DNA from: Pleurotus djamor | Lineage: Eukaryota > Basidiomycota > Agaricomycetes > Agaricales > Pleurotaceae | Length of the DNA stretch: 29,406 bases | Assembly (NCBI GenBank): GCA_029747585.1 | Contig: JAPEVF010000577.1 | Location: 1 to 29,406, forward strand | Direction of reading: 5' to 3' | Shown: one piece after another, positions 1-10,878 of the stretch | How positions within the stretch are numbered: position 1 is the first letter of the stretch | How the letters are laid out: the number at the start of each line of letters is the position of its first letter | The notes under the pieces: model-generated | The model's input: only the letters and a program-made list of their open reading frames with translations | What the model was told of the DNA's origin: nothing | The model's database searches: none | Translations under genes and position numbers: made by a program

Positions 1-2757
1 TTAAGGCATTGGAACATAGGATACATACCTCAGCGCTNATGGTGCGGAGAACTTGATACNAAAGGCCCAGCGAGACCAAGTTGGAAAATGAGGTAACTAG
101 ACGAAACAACGATTAAGACCTTCTCGGGATGTAATCAAGATTGAAGCTCACGCAGAAACCAAGCCAATGAGTAGCATAGTGAAGTACAGGGGGTTGAACA
201 AAACCATCATAGCTTCGTTCCAACCGAGGAGGACGAGGATACCATACATCCAAACAGGTATTTGAGCGATGCTGCTGACAGTACTTCGTTTAGCCTCGAC
301 GTAGTACGCATCGGCATCGCGTCTGAATTTGCTCGTAAGATCGAGAGCCTTGGACTCCGTAAACACAGTAAGTGATGCTTCGAAGTCGAAGTCTTCTTCG
401 GATGATGTCTCGGTGGGTGGTGACGGTGGAAGGATGTATGCATTTGCGCAGTCGAGAGGTGCCACTTTCGAGTATAGAGGAATGAGAGAGAGGGTCTAAG
501 AATGAGATCATGAGATCATGGACGGTGGACACGGAGAAGCAGAACGCACTTGGTCTTTTGCTTTCTTGAAGACCCCATCAATATCATCGTCCGGTCTCCA
601 GACGCGAGGTACACCATGTTCGTCGTAGCGGAACCTCTCTTCGAAGTACGTCCGCAGCTTGCCGAGGATGACTGTATCCGCGGTCTGCTCGTCGATCTTG
701 TCTTTCAACGAGGTCCATGCTCGCTGGCGGATCGTGGCAAGCGATGTAGCGTTCTCTTCGTCCGTGCAGTTGAAACCTACATAAAGATTCAGCTAAAAGA
801 CCAGTTAAGAGAGAAGGAAACGATGATTACTTTGTGCCTTGGCAAGGTACGACGCTTCAGATTTCTGCAAGTTCTCCTTGAAAACCTTCAGGATGTTGTC
901 CCACATGTTCGATACAGGTTTGTTGAGCTGAAGCTCAACGGGTTCCGAGATCTGTTTCTTGAATGCTCGCTAGGATACCATGTGTGAGGGGCTTGACAAG
1001 ACATCAAGGGGTCAGGAGTGCATACCTCGATGACATTGACCATCTTCTTCGTCTCATCCTTCCTACACTGATTCGCCACGCTCTGCATCTCCTCCTTCAA
1101 CAACTCAAACTCCTCTTGCCAGTTCCATGCCCCACTCTCCTCTTCGACAACAGCCTCCTTGGCACCACTGACGAATTCACTCTCACATTTGGCCTGGGCA
1201 GACTTGACTACCTCAGCGAAGTTGTAGCCCTCTCCATTTACACCACCGAGCATCTCCTTCTTGAAGGTGACGAGGCATGACTTGTGGAGGTTCTTGAGCT
1301 GACCGAGGAAGAGAGGGGATAGGACGGAATCGAGGGATGCAATGAGGTCGGCACGCTTGCGCTTGTAAACGCCTTGGTGGTAGCGAGAAGCATCGCGGTC
1401 ATAGCGAGCTAATGGAAGACGCGTTAGTACTGGGAGATATTGATATCGAGGGTGAACGTACACAAGGCCTCTGTTCTCCAGCTCTTCATCAACGCTCCCA
1501 AGCCTTCCACGACACGTCCTGACTCAATTGGTCGCTTCTGAGACTTGGCTTGCTCATTGAACTCAGCGAGAGCTACGCCGGAAATCTCATCGCAGCGGAA
1601 TTGAGCGAGTAGCTCTTGTTGAGTCGGGAGATCAAGATCCTTGTTGCTTTGGACTTGTTCCTATGTCCCAAACAGTAAGGCAATGTACATCGACAGATGC
1701 TTGGTATACACACCCAAATGCCTTCCATGTAGAAGGCGACACCGTCGGCCGGGATCCGCTTGTGGTAAGCGGGTTTGAAAACATAGTCCGGGTCATCCTT
1801 GTCGGCAAACCGGCGCCTGAGGGTTTTCAGCCCTTCTTGGAACTTCTCGGGAACGAGGTGTTTGTGAGGCAAGCCGGTGAACGCCAAGTCGAAATAGTCC
1901 GATAGTTGTGCGTTCTTCAGATCCTCAGGCTTTGACAAAGAGTCCCAGATCCGTAGCATGTCTTGAGTTAATGTTGCCTCCAAATTGGACAAAGGTGTGG
2001 TTCCTATGTGATCTCTGATGACGAAAAGTAGAAGAGTACGCGACGTCGACCCATCGGAAGCTTTCTTTCCGAAGAGGCCCAGGTTCACTTCGAAGACGGT
2101 TTTGAGAAGACCCATGTTGGCGCCCTGGTAGAGTCCGACTTGGTGCTCCCACAGATTCACAATGAGTACTTCAGAGGAGGCAAGGGAGAAGAGTGCGGAT
2201 TTGCGTTCAAAGTCTTGATCCTCGCCGCGTTCGCGTCCGTCTGTTCCCTCGACATCCATGACCATGACATTCATTCCTTTTCCCCGACACATCCAAATGC
2301 CTGTACACGTGCATGAGTGGCCCACTCCATGACGAATACGGCATTCTTACCTTTCGTAGTTTGCTGGCGCCTGGTTTCATCCATTACGTCGAATGTGGTG
2401 CCAAATAGCCCATTCAATAGTGTACCTATTTGTGTCGGTCAGATGGAAAGGGAATGACATAGGGCGTGCACATCACCGTACTTTTCCCTGTAGATTGCGA
2501 ACCGAATACTGATACAATGTTGTATGAGAAGCCCGCATCTCGCAGCTGCCAGCTTTCTATCTGAGTGTTGAGGTCGTGTCTATACCCATGTTAAGCAACG
2601 AGAAGCAGTCTAGTCTGTACAGCAGAGCTCACGTAAATGTCTTGGTTTCGTCAATGATTTGTATCCGCTGCGCAAGCGGGTCGGATTGGGTCGCTGTTCC
2701 GTTTGGTACGTGGCCGTTTTGTAGGGCGGAGGTGGCATCTGCAATTGCTGAGGCCAT
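1..2757 (-). CDS. SEY1: Sey1/RHD3/atlastin-like ER-fusion GTPase (3' end beyond window)
   Basis: A dynamin-like GTPase that fuses ER tubules and keeps the tubular ER network. Ten exons on the minus strand fit in phase: 2757-2633, 2579-2482, 2425-2351, 2300-1714, 1660-1462, 1408-1026, 969-831, 776-550, 495-152 and 96-29. They give about 748 residues; yeast Sey1 has about 776, so only the C-terminal tail is missing. Visible motifs are the P-loop GSQSTGKST (about 68-76), switch QQTTKGIW, G3 DVEG (115-118) and the atlastin/RHD3-type RD motif FVIRD (195-196). A helical bundle follows, then a hydrophobic hairpin (about 689-725) expected to sit in the ER membrane. In exon 10 the N at 60 acts as an extra base: without it the frame reads on through LYQVLRT. 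The start is the ATG before [12 protein letters not shown]. The gene is divergent from the BAR gene, separated by 475 bp. Confidence 0.95.
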
Positions 2758-3232
2758 GGTGAGGGTAAGAGGAGAGTGTGGAAGAGGCCTGGAGAGTGTG
2801 AATAGGCTATTAAAGTGATGGTGGAGAGAAGAGAGCGAGTGGTTTGGGTGCGCCAAAAAACGTGAAGAGAGGATGGGCTCAGGCTGGAGTTGGTTCGCGT
2901 CTCGGCTGTGTAGCCCTGAAACGGTATCGCTGTCACACGCTCCTGAAGTAGACAGGAGCCTAACAGGGGCAGACATCCCATCCAAGTCACCGCCAGTCCA
3001 AGAGCCTGCAAATGCACTGATAGCAGCGTCAGTAGGATTGGATTTACCCGAGATACTGCTTGCTAGAGCTCGCATGCCGCGAGATACAACGAGCAAGCCA
3101 TTCCTTCCCCACTTCACCAGGCACCGAAATAGGGAGAAGCTGACAAAGCAAAATTACGGCGATGCATTCACACCACCAGCGTCATCGTGATTTGTCTCTT
3201 TCTACTTCCTTCCATCTTCGCTCGTCCTTTCA
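2758..3232. promoter_or_regulatory. Bidirectional intergenic region between SEY1 and the BAR gene
   Basis: This 475-bp stretch separates two divergent housekeeping-type genes and must hold both promoters. I see no canonical TATA box close to either ATG. Open frames across it (for example 2873-3190) have no recognisable features and cross the SEY1 5' leader, so I do not call a gene here. Confidence 0.5.
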
Positions 3233-4518
3233 ATGAGTTGGTCAGGGTATGTTGAATTTATGCAATTACATTGTATCATTACTTACAATACACTGCAGGT
3301 TCAAAAAGTCTGTCAATCGGGCAGGGACAACGGTGAGCAGCGCCTCTTGTCACCAACAATGATCTTGAACGAATGTACCTTCGATGGATGGTGTAGCTCC
3401 TCCAAAAGACGGGACAGATAGAACGTACGGTCGACCGCGAGTTCGTCGATGAGGAAGCCAAGTATAAAATGTGCGCCCTATCATGTCTTCGAGTCACGCA
3501 GCAAGACCGACTCTGACTACGCCCATCCAGCTACGAGAAGGAATGCCAAGCACTGCAGAAGGATGGAAAGGCTTACTGGGACTCTCTGAGAGGTGCTTAC
3601 ACCCTCTGACTTTCGGTTCGCTGGATTGTAGCTGACGCCTCACCCGAAAGCCATGTCTTCCGCGCAAACACGACTTGCTGAGACAATCGAGGTCTTCTAC
3701 GGTGCTGCGGACAAAGGGTCAGAAGGAGCCATGGCGAGCCACGCGTACAAGCGCTCCGTGGATGACATCGATGGAGGGTTCCAACGAGAACTCGTCAGTA
3801 ATTCCGTCGTGTCACCACCATTGACGCCTAATCGTGCGTATAGGAAGGTCCTTACCGGACGACGGTGTCAGAGCCCTTGGGGAAGATGTGTGCCTACTTC
3901 CCAGTGATCAATGAACACATATCGAAGCGAAACAAGAAGGTCAGCTTCTAAGCCAAGTCTGAGGTTTAACCATCTTAATCTGTTCACCCTTTAGTTGTTG
4001 GACTACGACTCAGCTCGAAGTAGGATGCGCAAGCTCATTGACAAGCCCAGTGAGGATCCAACCAAGCTACCAAAAGTAAATTCGTCCTTGACATCGCTTT
4101 CCACTGTGACTGATCTCTATTCTAGGCCCAACAAGAACATGACGAAACGAAGGAGATGTTTGAAATGCTCAACACCCAACTCATCGAAGAACTCCCTCAA
4201 TTACTCGATCTCCGTGTACCTTACTTTGATCCCAGCTTTGAAGCCATGATACGGATGCAATCCAAATTCGCCGAGGAGGGGTATGAGAAGCTCAGTGGTG
4301 TCCAACGGTATGTTGCATTCGTTCAGGTGAATATCAGGTTGATTGACACCTCTCGCGTAGATACTTCGAAGATAGCGTCAGAGATGACTACGCTGCTGGA
4401 CAATTGGATGCACAGGTATGTCTTTTCCCGGTAGGCAAATATACAGGACTCACACGGTGGAAAGGTCGAGGGCGTGTTGCAGGAGATGAGGGAACTCTCC
4501 ATATGCGGTGGAAGTTAG
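3233..4518 (+). CDS. Rvs161/Hob3-type BAR domain protein (amphiphysin-like)
   Basis: An N-BAR protein that senses or bends membranes at endocytic sites and links to actin. Ten exons: 3233-3246, 3299-3332, 3397-3470, 3531-3592, 3651-3793, 3844-3939, 3995-4075, 4126-4307, 4361-4415 and 4465-4518. They total 795 nt, giving 264 aa, the usual family size (yeast Rvs161 265, fission yeast Hob3 264). The N-terminus MSWSGFKKSVNRAGTT, then QKTGQIERTVDREF, AETIEVFYGAAD and GPYRTTVSEPLGKMCAYFP are family hallmarks. The C-terminus is VEGVLQEMRELSICGGS. There is no SH3 domain, so it is the Rvs161-like and not the Rvs167-like partner. The first exon is only 14 nt. The intron before exon 5 must end at AAAG (3650), with CTGAC as a probable branch site, because the nearer TAG (3631) gives the wrong phase. 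Confidence 0.95.
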
Positions 4519-4757
4519 GCTTCTGTGTTTTATCCTTTCGGTGTATAATCTCTCGGACATTGCCCAATATTCTCTCTGATTCTCGGAACGAACTTGAGTT
4601 CGCACCCCGTTGGATCCTCAGAGTAATCCCCATCATGGAGGATGGAGGATTGAGAATTGAGAATTAAGTACTCCGACCACTACTTAGGGCCCGCTGAATT
4701 GATTGACAGTAGGTGTGGCGGAACGTATTAACATCGCCCCGTTGGAAGGCATCAAAG

Positions 4758-5881
4758 TTACGCGTCTGTCTGATCCGCTTGGTCCAACAACGCATCAATG
4801 ATCTCCCATGCCGACTGATGGGTGCCTACAAAACGCTTGATTGATGATCCTCGAGCGAGAAAAGGTCGCCATGCTTGCTGACGCAATTCTTCCATGTGCA
4901 TGTTTTCAGTTTCCGGACGGCAACGACCCCACAATGTCGTCGCAAGAAGAGTACGCGATGCTGGATTCGAGCCACCAAATGTATCGCAAAAGAATGGAGC
5001 TCCAGGGATCCAACCCGTACGGACATCGGATATTCTGTGTAAGTAGAGAATCCCAGACGCAGTAGTCCTTCTATGTCTACAAATCATCAGGATGATCGAT
5101 GAAGGAATGGGACATCGATCAAAACATTTACCTTTTGAAGACCCTCCTGATCATAATTTCTATCTCTTCGAAAGATAATGTTTCGTGATTGGATGCAGGA
5201 CAATCTACAAGAAGCACTCGTCGATCGCGGCGGAAACTATGAGCCCAGGTGGCTTTGACTTGGTGCGTGCAGCATGTAAGGCCATGACCTATATTGAAAA
5301 CAATGGTTCCCAATGCGATGTTCCCAAACTAAACCAACGTTAAGAGCTTCAAACGACGCACAACAGATGGAAGTACGCACAGTGCTTTTTCCCGCCCCGG
5401 TTGGCCCGACTAACCTGTTGACGAAATGACGCGTGAGCATTACAGATTTCAAGAACCGAAGGCGAGTCTGGAGTCATACAGGACAATATCAAAGTCTTGT
5501 GCCACAGGTTGAAAGACACGGATGGATTTCACATTTTCTATGAGACGCTTTGACAGGGATGGCAGAGTTCCTTGAACCACGGGAATTCTTGAGGGGGAGG
5601 TTTCAGAGGTGGTATTTGCTTCCCGTCCACTGGCTGGCTCCGGCGTGATTGAGCTTGAACTATCTCGGGTAGCTTGAATAGTAATACGCCTGTAATTCAC
5701 GGTTTCTTCCCGTCGTATGTCTGCTTCGGCGGTCGGAATCCTTGACGTGTAAGCCAATTAGATTGTGAGAGAATTGGTGACGGTAAACAGTACCTAGTCT
5801 TCACCCGCTCGGATAGTGCAACGGATTTTTGTTCTCGTCTTTGGTGGAACGCTTCAAAGCGCCATCGCAAGAGGCAGACAT
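4758..5881 (-). CDS. AIG1-like P-loop GTPase (basidiomycete G-domain protein) with altered G3
   Basis: Five exons (5881-5805, 5740-5457, 5409-5381, 5328-5132, 5076-4758) give 301 aa in continuous phase. An N-terminal disordered Ser/Thr/Glu-rich part precedes the P-loop VGPTGAGKST (about 121-130). Then come GHGLTCCTHQV (switch region), VLLVDCP (G3 strand), GILYLHRISD (204-213) and LLATTLW (239-245, the G4-like position). The last two are hallmarks, from memory, of a family expanded in Agaricomycetes and related to AIG1/IMAP-type GTPases. The normal G3 DTPG is DCPA here, so the invariant glycine is lost and hydrolysis may be impaired. The 5' splice site of intron 2 (GTTCTT) is weak, but the phase and the P-loop need it. 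The start at 5881 is chosen because the upstream frame overlaps the neighbouring gene. The function is unknown. Confidence 0.8.
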
Positions 5882-5952
5882 TGCGAAATGAGGATCGTAG
5901 TGATGAGAACGTCGTAGGCAGCGCCTCTGCTTGTTCCGTTTCCGCGTATTGT

Positions 5953-7189
5953 TCAGTGAAGGAGACGCTGAAAGACGTTTCGCATTTGATGCTGAACCAG
6001 AAATTTCCGAATAAGTGGGGTAGAGATGGAATCGATGTCTTGGGAAGAGCCGTACCACGTCATACGCTCACTGTCTGACCTTTGGAAACGATTATCCAAA
6101 CTGCATTTCGGGCAAACCCCGGGCTGCGAGGAATTCAGCTTGAGGATGATACTTATTGCTAGTCGCGTGTCTGCGTTCATGTTCACGCGGCTAGTTCCCG
6201 TGCGAGTGATGACAAGATTACTCTGGTCATTGTAGAGTTCCCAAGAATTACTACGGATGGAATTGGCACCAGGGGTATCTCGACACCAACGCTGAACAAG
6301 AGTGTCGAACTCCTATCGAGGAGGATCAGACCATTTAGTAATTTATGGATGGATGTGTCAGACGTGGGCTCACCTTCCAAGAAGCACAGAGTTCCAATGG
6401 AATGCACAAGGTTCTGTCCAAGTGGTCCTTGAGGTAAACCTGCGCCGGAGGGAGATAACGTATGCGTGTACCCGGTGAGAGGAAGGCCTCGTTCTCTAGT
6501 AGTCGTTGCCTTGCGCTATCGAGGTCAGTGTGGCCTAATTCGATCCAAAATTCAGTCTTGGGATTCCTACGTAGTTGAAACTCAGTAAGGGAGTGATTGC
6601 CGGCAGAAAGTAACCGAGAGACATACGAAGCGAAGAAACGGTAGCATTGCTCAAGGGCTTGCCGGTTCTTGTCAATGAGCAGTTGGATACCGGCCAGTTT
6701 TGGGCTCCATCGAGCATGAGCGTGTATAAGAAGGAATTGAGCACGGAAGAAGCCACATCCAGCAAGGCGACTTTGGATATTGGCCTCGTAGGCCAATAAA
6801 TCCTCGTGAAGGTTCTTGAAATTGGTATTGCATTTATCAAGGACCGCCTGGGTTTGCTTGAAGAACTCGAAGTCTCGTAACAAGGGGACACGGTCCAGGA
6901 GAGATATAAACTGAGTGACACACAGTATAAGAACCCCGATACTCTCTACTTCTTCTAGGACGGGAACAAATGTCAATGAGGAATAGGGCGCAAAAGATTC
7001 CAAGAGGGCGCAAATCTCGTCGATGGTCGCCGAGCTCGATGAATGATTCTTTCGATTCGACACTAAGTTACGGAGAGTGCGTCCTCCCGATCGCGAAAAA
7101 TGATAATTGATATTGTTGACTTGTTTCCCGGTGACATTGTTGAGGGTCCCACCGTAGCATGAGTTGATGTTCGTTTGCACAACAGCCAT
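5953..7189 (-). CDS. Ubiquitin-like (ULD) domain protein with helical N-terminal region
   Basis: Two exons (7189-6374, 6312-5953; 61-nt intron) give 391 aa. The N-terminus holds an Asn/Gly-rich stretch (GGTLNNVTGKQVNNINYHF). It resembles, from memory, the leaders of Agaricomycete STAND/NACHT-type proteins. A helical region of about 200 residues follows (about 50-240). The C-terminal part from about 250 (VYLKDHLDRTLCIPLELCASWKEFDTLVQ, quoted in two pieces around residue 265, through WELYND and a hydrophobic strand to about 330) has the layout of the fungal ubiquitin-like domain ULD_2. CPKC (339-342) lies just after it. I infer a scaffold or regulatory protein. The frame is open upstream to 7363, so a longer N-terminus is possible; MAVVQTNINS was chosen because the Asn/Gly signature begins there. 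It runs in the same direction as the GTPase, 71 bp away. Confidence 0.7.
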
Positions 7190-7546
7190 GGGTGTGAGGT
7201 GGAGGGTGTGAAATCTCTGAGCCTCTGGACCTGAATGTCGTTGATAGTACAGGCTGTACAGCAAGACGGGCGGACTTTTTTCGGCCACAGAACATGAGGC
7301 CAGGGTGAGGACCAGCCACATAGCCTGATACTTGGTCTGTTTGATTGGGCCACTCACACCCACACTCGAGCGCTTCGTCGTAGAGGCTGGAATTCGAGCC
7401 TATTGCATAGCCAGGGATGGAACTTGTTGGAAGGAAGTGACACTAAACGACGACGATCGTCGATCAGTCGTTGTTGTGCCTTGCTTGTGCATTCGAATTT
7501 CGAACTTTGAACTTCACCCATCTACCATCTTTCTCAATGTACAATG
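7190..7546. other. Intergenic region upstream of the ULD gene
   Basis: This 357-bp gap lies between two minus-strand genes. Its left part (7190-7363) is open in frame with the ULD protein and may be 5' leader or extra N-terminus. I see no other gene, TATA box or repeat in the remainder. Confidence 0.4.
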
Positions 7547-9058
7547 TCAATTCTCTCTATCATTATGGGCATTCTGGTACATCAACCCGTCCCATATCAG
7601 CACCCCGACGTATCTCGACAACTCTTTGACATCTTTCTCATTTATATTGCCACATCGCACCAAACTCATCAACGGCAACATCGCAAATTCCTTTCGTGCT
7701 TTCAGCCATGACTTCATGGGCGAGAGGTACATTGCCTTTGGTCGCAAGTTGACGTCTTCGACGAGGAGCGTCTGCAGCGATGGATATGGAAGCGCTGGCC
7801 CATCCGATGTCCTTTGCTCAGTTAGGATAAGCAGGGATCCGGCCTCAGTGATTTGAAGTTCTTCGATCGTCTCGGAATCTTGAAATGGTGGCCGATCCGA
7901 AGACGAGTCGCGAAGGACGCGTATCTCCGCCAAGAAGGAATCAGGCACCGTAAAGCCATCCATCGTTAACTTTAATCCCTTTGCCTTATCGACAAACCTA
8001 CACGCCGACGCCCGTATCTTGTGGTTCGACGGCAGGTGTTCATAAACGTTGGGGAGCGAATTTGTTTGCTTCAGATAAAAATCGCAAATCTTCTCCGACG
8101 GGCTTTTACCTGGTTTGTCCCAAGTCACCGAGAGGTGTCGCAAGCGAGGTGTGTCCAGATGTTCAAAGATGTCGCAGAAATGATAGTCCGGAATGGTAAA
8201 GTTGATGCTGTGAAGATACGACAGCTGGACAACTTCGATGCTTTCATCCATGGGCTTTGACACGATGCGGGCGGAACTGGAAGGTGCGGTCATCGTGATA
8301 GACTCGAGCAAGGGGAGCGTCTTGAGGAAATTGAGCAAGGATTGACTGATCCATTCCGAAGGGGTCTCCAGTCGAAGCGGTAAGCTCCAGGCTTGGTGCA
8401 ACTCGAGATGACGAATGTTTTTGAGCCACGGCGCGCCAAATGGAACAGAAGCATAATGGAGAGTAAGTTCTCTCAGGCGAGGTGCTTCACCAGCGAACAA
8501 ATCCCGAGGAAGTTGGAAATACTCGTAGTAGCCCATCGCCGTCAAAGACGTCAGCTGGGGAGCCGGCTTATTGAAGTGGGTCTTCAAGAATTCTGCGCTG
8601 CAACGGTTGAACTCCAACCTGCTGAAGCGTTCCGGGCTGAGGAGAAGCGACGCCAGGTATTCATTTTTACCACAACCATCAGATCCGTATCTGACGTGAA
8701 GAGGGGTAGATTTGCTGCGTTCGAAGGTGTTATCAAGCCACTTTGTCGGTACGCCGACGAGGCTAGACCACAATCTCGGATGACTGAGAGCGGTTCTTCT
8801 CCAAGAACGGCATACTTGCATCACTACAATCCAGGACAATTGCTCGACACGCTTGGACCTTGGTATCTTGTAGGCCTCGAGTCCGAGTTCGTAGAATATC
8901 TGACACATAATCTCACAGGGGAGGTCTGCCGTGGAACTACAGTCCGCGTTGCGTTCTTCGCGAAGCTGGCGTATGGACTCCCGGTGCTGCTGGATTTTCG
9001 CGTCATATTGGTCTGAGAGGATTTCGCGACGCTGCAACTTGGAATCCGGAGGAGACAT
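7547..9058 (-). CDS. F-box-like domain protein
   Basis: A single uninterrupted frame of 503 aa. A short charged coiled-coil (about 8-37, IQQHRESIRQLREER) precedes an F-box-like domain at about 44-100: LPCEIMCQIFYELG, then WIVVMQVCRSWRRTALSHPRLW, the usual LP..I...IF and V-C-x-W-x-x-A-x-x-P-x-L-W pattern of basidiomycete F-box proteins. The rest holds irregular leucine-rich segments (for example LRELTLHYASVPFGAPWLKNIRHLELHQ around 195-222, and LRHLSV), typical of the substrate-binding region. By family knowledge it would join Skp1 in an SCF ubiquitin ligase; the substrate is unknown. Such proteins form large, fast-evolving families in mushrooms. It lacks introns, unlike nearly every neighbour. 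Confidence 0.9.
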   Translation of the reverse strand: MSPPDSKLQRREILSDQYDAKIQQHRESIRQLREERNADCSSTADLPCEIMCQIFYELGLEAYKIPRSKRVEQLSWIVVMQVCRSWRRTALSHPRLWSSLVGVPTKWLDNTFERSKSTPLHVRYGSDGCGKNEYLASLLLSPERFSRLEFNRCSAEFLKTHFNKPAPQLTSLTAMGYYEYFQLPRDLFAGEAPRLRELTLHYASVPFGAPWLKNIRHLELHQAWSLPLRLETPSEWISQSLLNFLKTLPLLESITMTAPSSSARIVSKPMDESIEVVQLSYLHSINFTIPDYHFCDIFEHLDTPRLRHLSVTWDKPGKSPSEKICDFYLKQTNSLPNVYEHLPSNHKIRASACRFVDKAKGLKLTMDGFTVPDSFLAEIRVLRDSSSDRPPFQDSETIEELQITEAGSLLILTEQRTSDGPALPYPSLQTLLVEDVNLRPKAMYLSPMKSWLKARKEFAMLPLMSLVRCGNINEKDVKELSRYVGVLIWDGLMYQNAHNDREN

Positions 9059-9247
9059 GGCCAGAGGTGGTTGGATGTTGGGGATTCGGAAACGCGGGTT
9101 CGCGAAATAATTGACTCAGTTTTCATTATTGCTCACGTGATGGGAACAAAACGCGATCACATGTTCTCGGTAAGACATTGAATTAGGGGGGCGATAACAA
9201 ATGTCGACGTCAAAGCTACGGCCACAATCTTTCAGCTACTGTAGAGC

Positions 9248-9801
9248 TCAGGCGAAATCTGAAAGGTGACGTGAGGCTTATGTAAATGAGAATTCGCTAC
9301 TCTTACCAATGTCGTCAAAGCAATCACCACAACCGCCGCCATTGGACAAGCAGATACCATGTCCATCATCAAACTTTTGCCTATTTGAACGACGAATCAG
9401 TATACCGCAATAAACCCCACGAATATGATCGCAGGGACTTACATCCCGTTAATCTTGTCTTGACTGGTATCCCCACACCCAAGAAGACCAGCCGCTTCGT
9501 TGCGCGTGGTGTCCCTGAGGATGACGTCCCCGCCTGAGACACCCGCAACGTAAACACAGCAGTTCCCTTGACAAGCGACGTTGAAAGCCGTTTGGGGGAG
9601 TGGTAAGATGAACGGGTTGGTGTAGGTGCATGTGTTGCCGGTGTTGAAAGCGGCGTTCCAGGCACCTTCGTCGTTGATGAGGGCTTGACAGTCGGAGAGG
9701 GTGGCGTCTCCGGTTGTACCGCAGTGGACGCCGACGTCGGCAGTGGCGGAGACGACGAGAGTGGAGAGGACGAGAGCGATGAAGGTGAGGTTGAATTGCA
9801 T
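9248..9801 (-). CDS. Small secreted ten-cysteine protein, copy 1
   Basis: Three exons (9801-9443, 9380-9307, 9258-9248) give 147 aa. A clear signal peptide (MQFNLTFIALVLSTLVVSATA) precedes a mature part starting near DVGVHCGTTGDATLSDCQAL. It has ten cysteines with the spacing of the divergent neighbour at 10879-11563, including NCCVYVAG, EAAGLLGCGD and GCGDCFDD. The terminal exon codes for only four residues and the stop. An even cysteine number and secretion suggest a disulfide-stabilised extracellular protein. The family looks like fungal small secreted (effector-candidate) proteins, but I cannot name a function. A TATA box lies about 100 bp upstream. Confidence 0.85.
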
Positions 9802-9903
9802 TGTGAGTGTGGTTGGTTGTGTTAGGTTGAGTTGGAAGTGGTTCGGATGATTTGTGTGTTTGAATCGAGTACTGGGATGTTAGAAGTACTGCTCATTGCA
9901 CGG

Positions 9904-9911
9904 TTTATATA
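9904..9911 (-). promoter_or_regulatory. TATA box of secreted protein copy 1
   Basis: TATATAAA on the minus strand, about 103 bp upstream of the ATG at 9801, the position expected for a TATA-driven, strongly regulated gene. Confidence 0.6.
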
Positions 9912-10807
9912 CCTTCTTCTGAGCAGTGAAACTTCATATTTTTTTTTCGTATGACGCGTGGGTTTGGACTTCGTCGTTACGGTGAGTTAGGAGGTGGAGT
10001 TGGAGACTGGGAGGTAATTGGATTGAGCGCGCGGATGAGGCTCCACAAACGTTGATGCCAATCTTGTTGCCGAGCTGTGTTCGGCACCCTAGTTCAGTCT
10101 CATAATAGACAGCAGCGAAGGGCTTGAGTATCACTTACAGTTACAATTCAGTACTTCGGCATGACGCTCTTGGAATAGGGAGATGAATTTAGGCGAGAAG
10201 CAACATACAAGGCGGTACACCCAACCACAAAGACCTCGGCGATCACGGACTTGTGGGGAATAGATGGTGCATGGAGTGATGTATGAAGATTTAGTCCGGA
10301 GAAGTGCGGTATAATTGGCAACTCGAATTGACTTGAGGTGCTTTTGTTTCGGCAGGACGACATGCAGAGCGGCGTACGACGAATTTGTGATTCATTCCAC
10401 CCGTTGGAAGAGCGAATAATTTCAAAAGTGGAGCAACGGATCTAACTTGAATGCGCCCATGGAGTATCGGGGGATACGAGCTGATCCTTGTTTCAACAAG
10501 GATTTAGTCGGGGAGGATATAAATGGACATGGAGTTACCTTATTTGGTCATATAAGATCAAACAACGTTGGGCTGAACTTCGAAGTGACGTGCAGGATGG
10601 CCTCATTGAAGGCTAGTAGCATCATGTTGAATTCTGAATGCCGTTTCAGGACTCCTCTTCCTCATGTACGACCGAGAATTGTATTGGAAAGGACTCCAAG
10701 CAACCGCCGATTTTTTGGAGTCATCGTTCGGCATTGGCATGTCCTGAACTTCAAGAGAGACCTCCACGTTCATGTTACGTGTGATACACAGGCTCAGGCT
10801 AGAGACG

Positions 10808-10815
10808 TATAAAAG
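10808..10815 (+). promoter_or_regulatory. TATA box of secreted protein copy 2
   Basis: TATAAAAG on the plus strand, 63 bp upstream of the ATG at 10879. Confidence 0.65.
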
Positions 10816-10878
10816 TCAGCCAGAGGAAGGCGGTGTGACTTCAACATAAACACTCATACCTCTCTACTTGAATCAAAG

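Larger units (their letters stand above)
9802..10878. promoter_or_regulatory. Shared promoter region of the divergent secreted-protein pair
   Basis: This 1.08-kb region lies between two divergently transcribed paralogs. It holds a TATA box for each gene and a 20-bp near-palindrome (10484-10503, ATCCTTGTT/AACAAGGAT arms) that could be a protein-binding site. The open frames inside (for example 10447-10812) show no domain, signal peptide or support and are not called. Confidence 0.5.

Noticed and set aside
3632..3650. Use of the first TAG (3631) as the acceptor of BAR-gene intron 4
   Set aside because: It gives the wrong phase and extra non-family residues; the AAAG at 3650 restores the conserved reading.
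7190..7363. Longer N-terminus of the ULD protein from 7363
   Set aside because: The frame is open, but the added part has no signal peptide or conserved feature, and the Asn/Gly leader starts right after the ATG at 7189. Left as an alternative.
10484..10503. Perfect-looking palindrome as a terminator hairpin
   Set aside because: The loop is only two bases and there is no nearby gene end. At most it is a binding site in the shared promoter.
10447..10812. 121-codon open frame between the divergent secreted-protein genes
   Set aside because: It overlaps the promoter and TATA box of copy 2 and has no family features.
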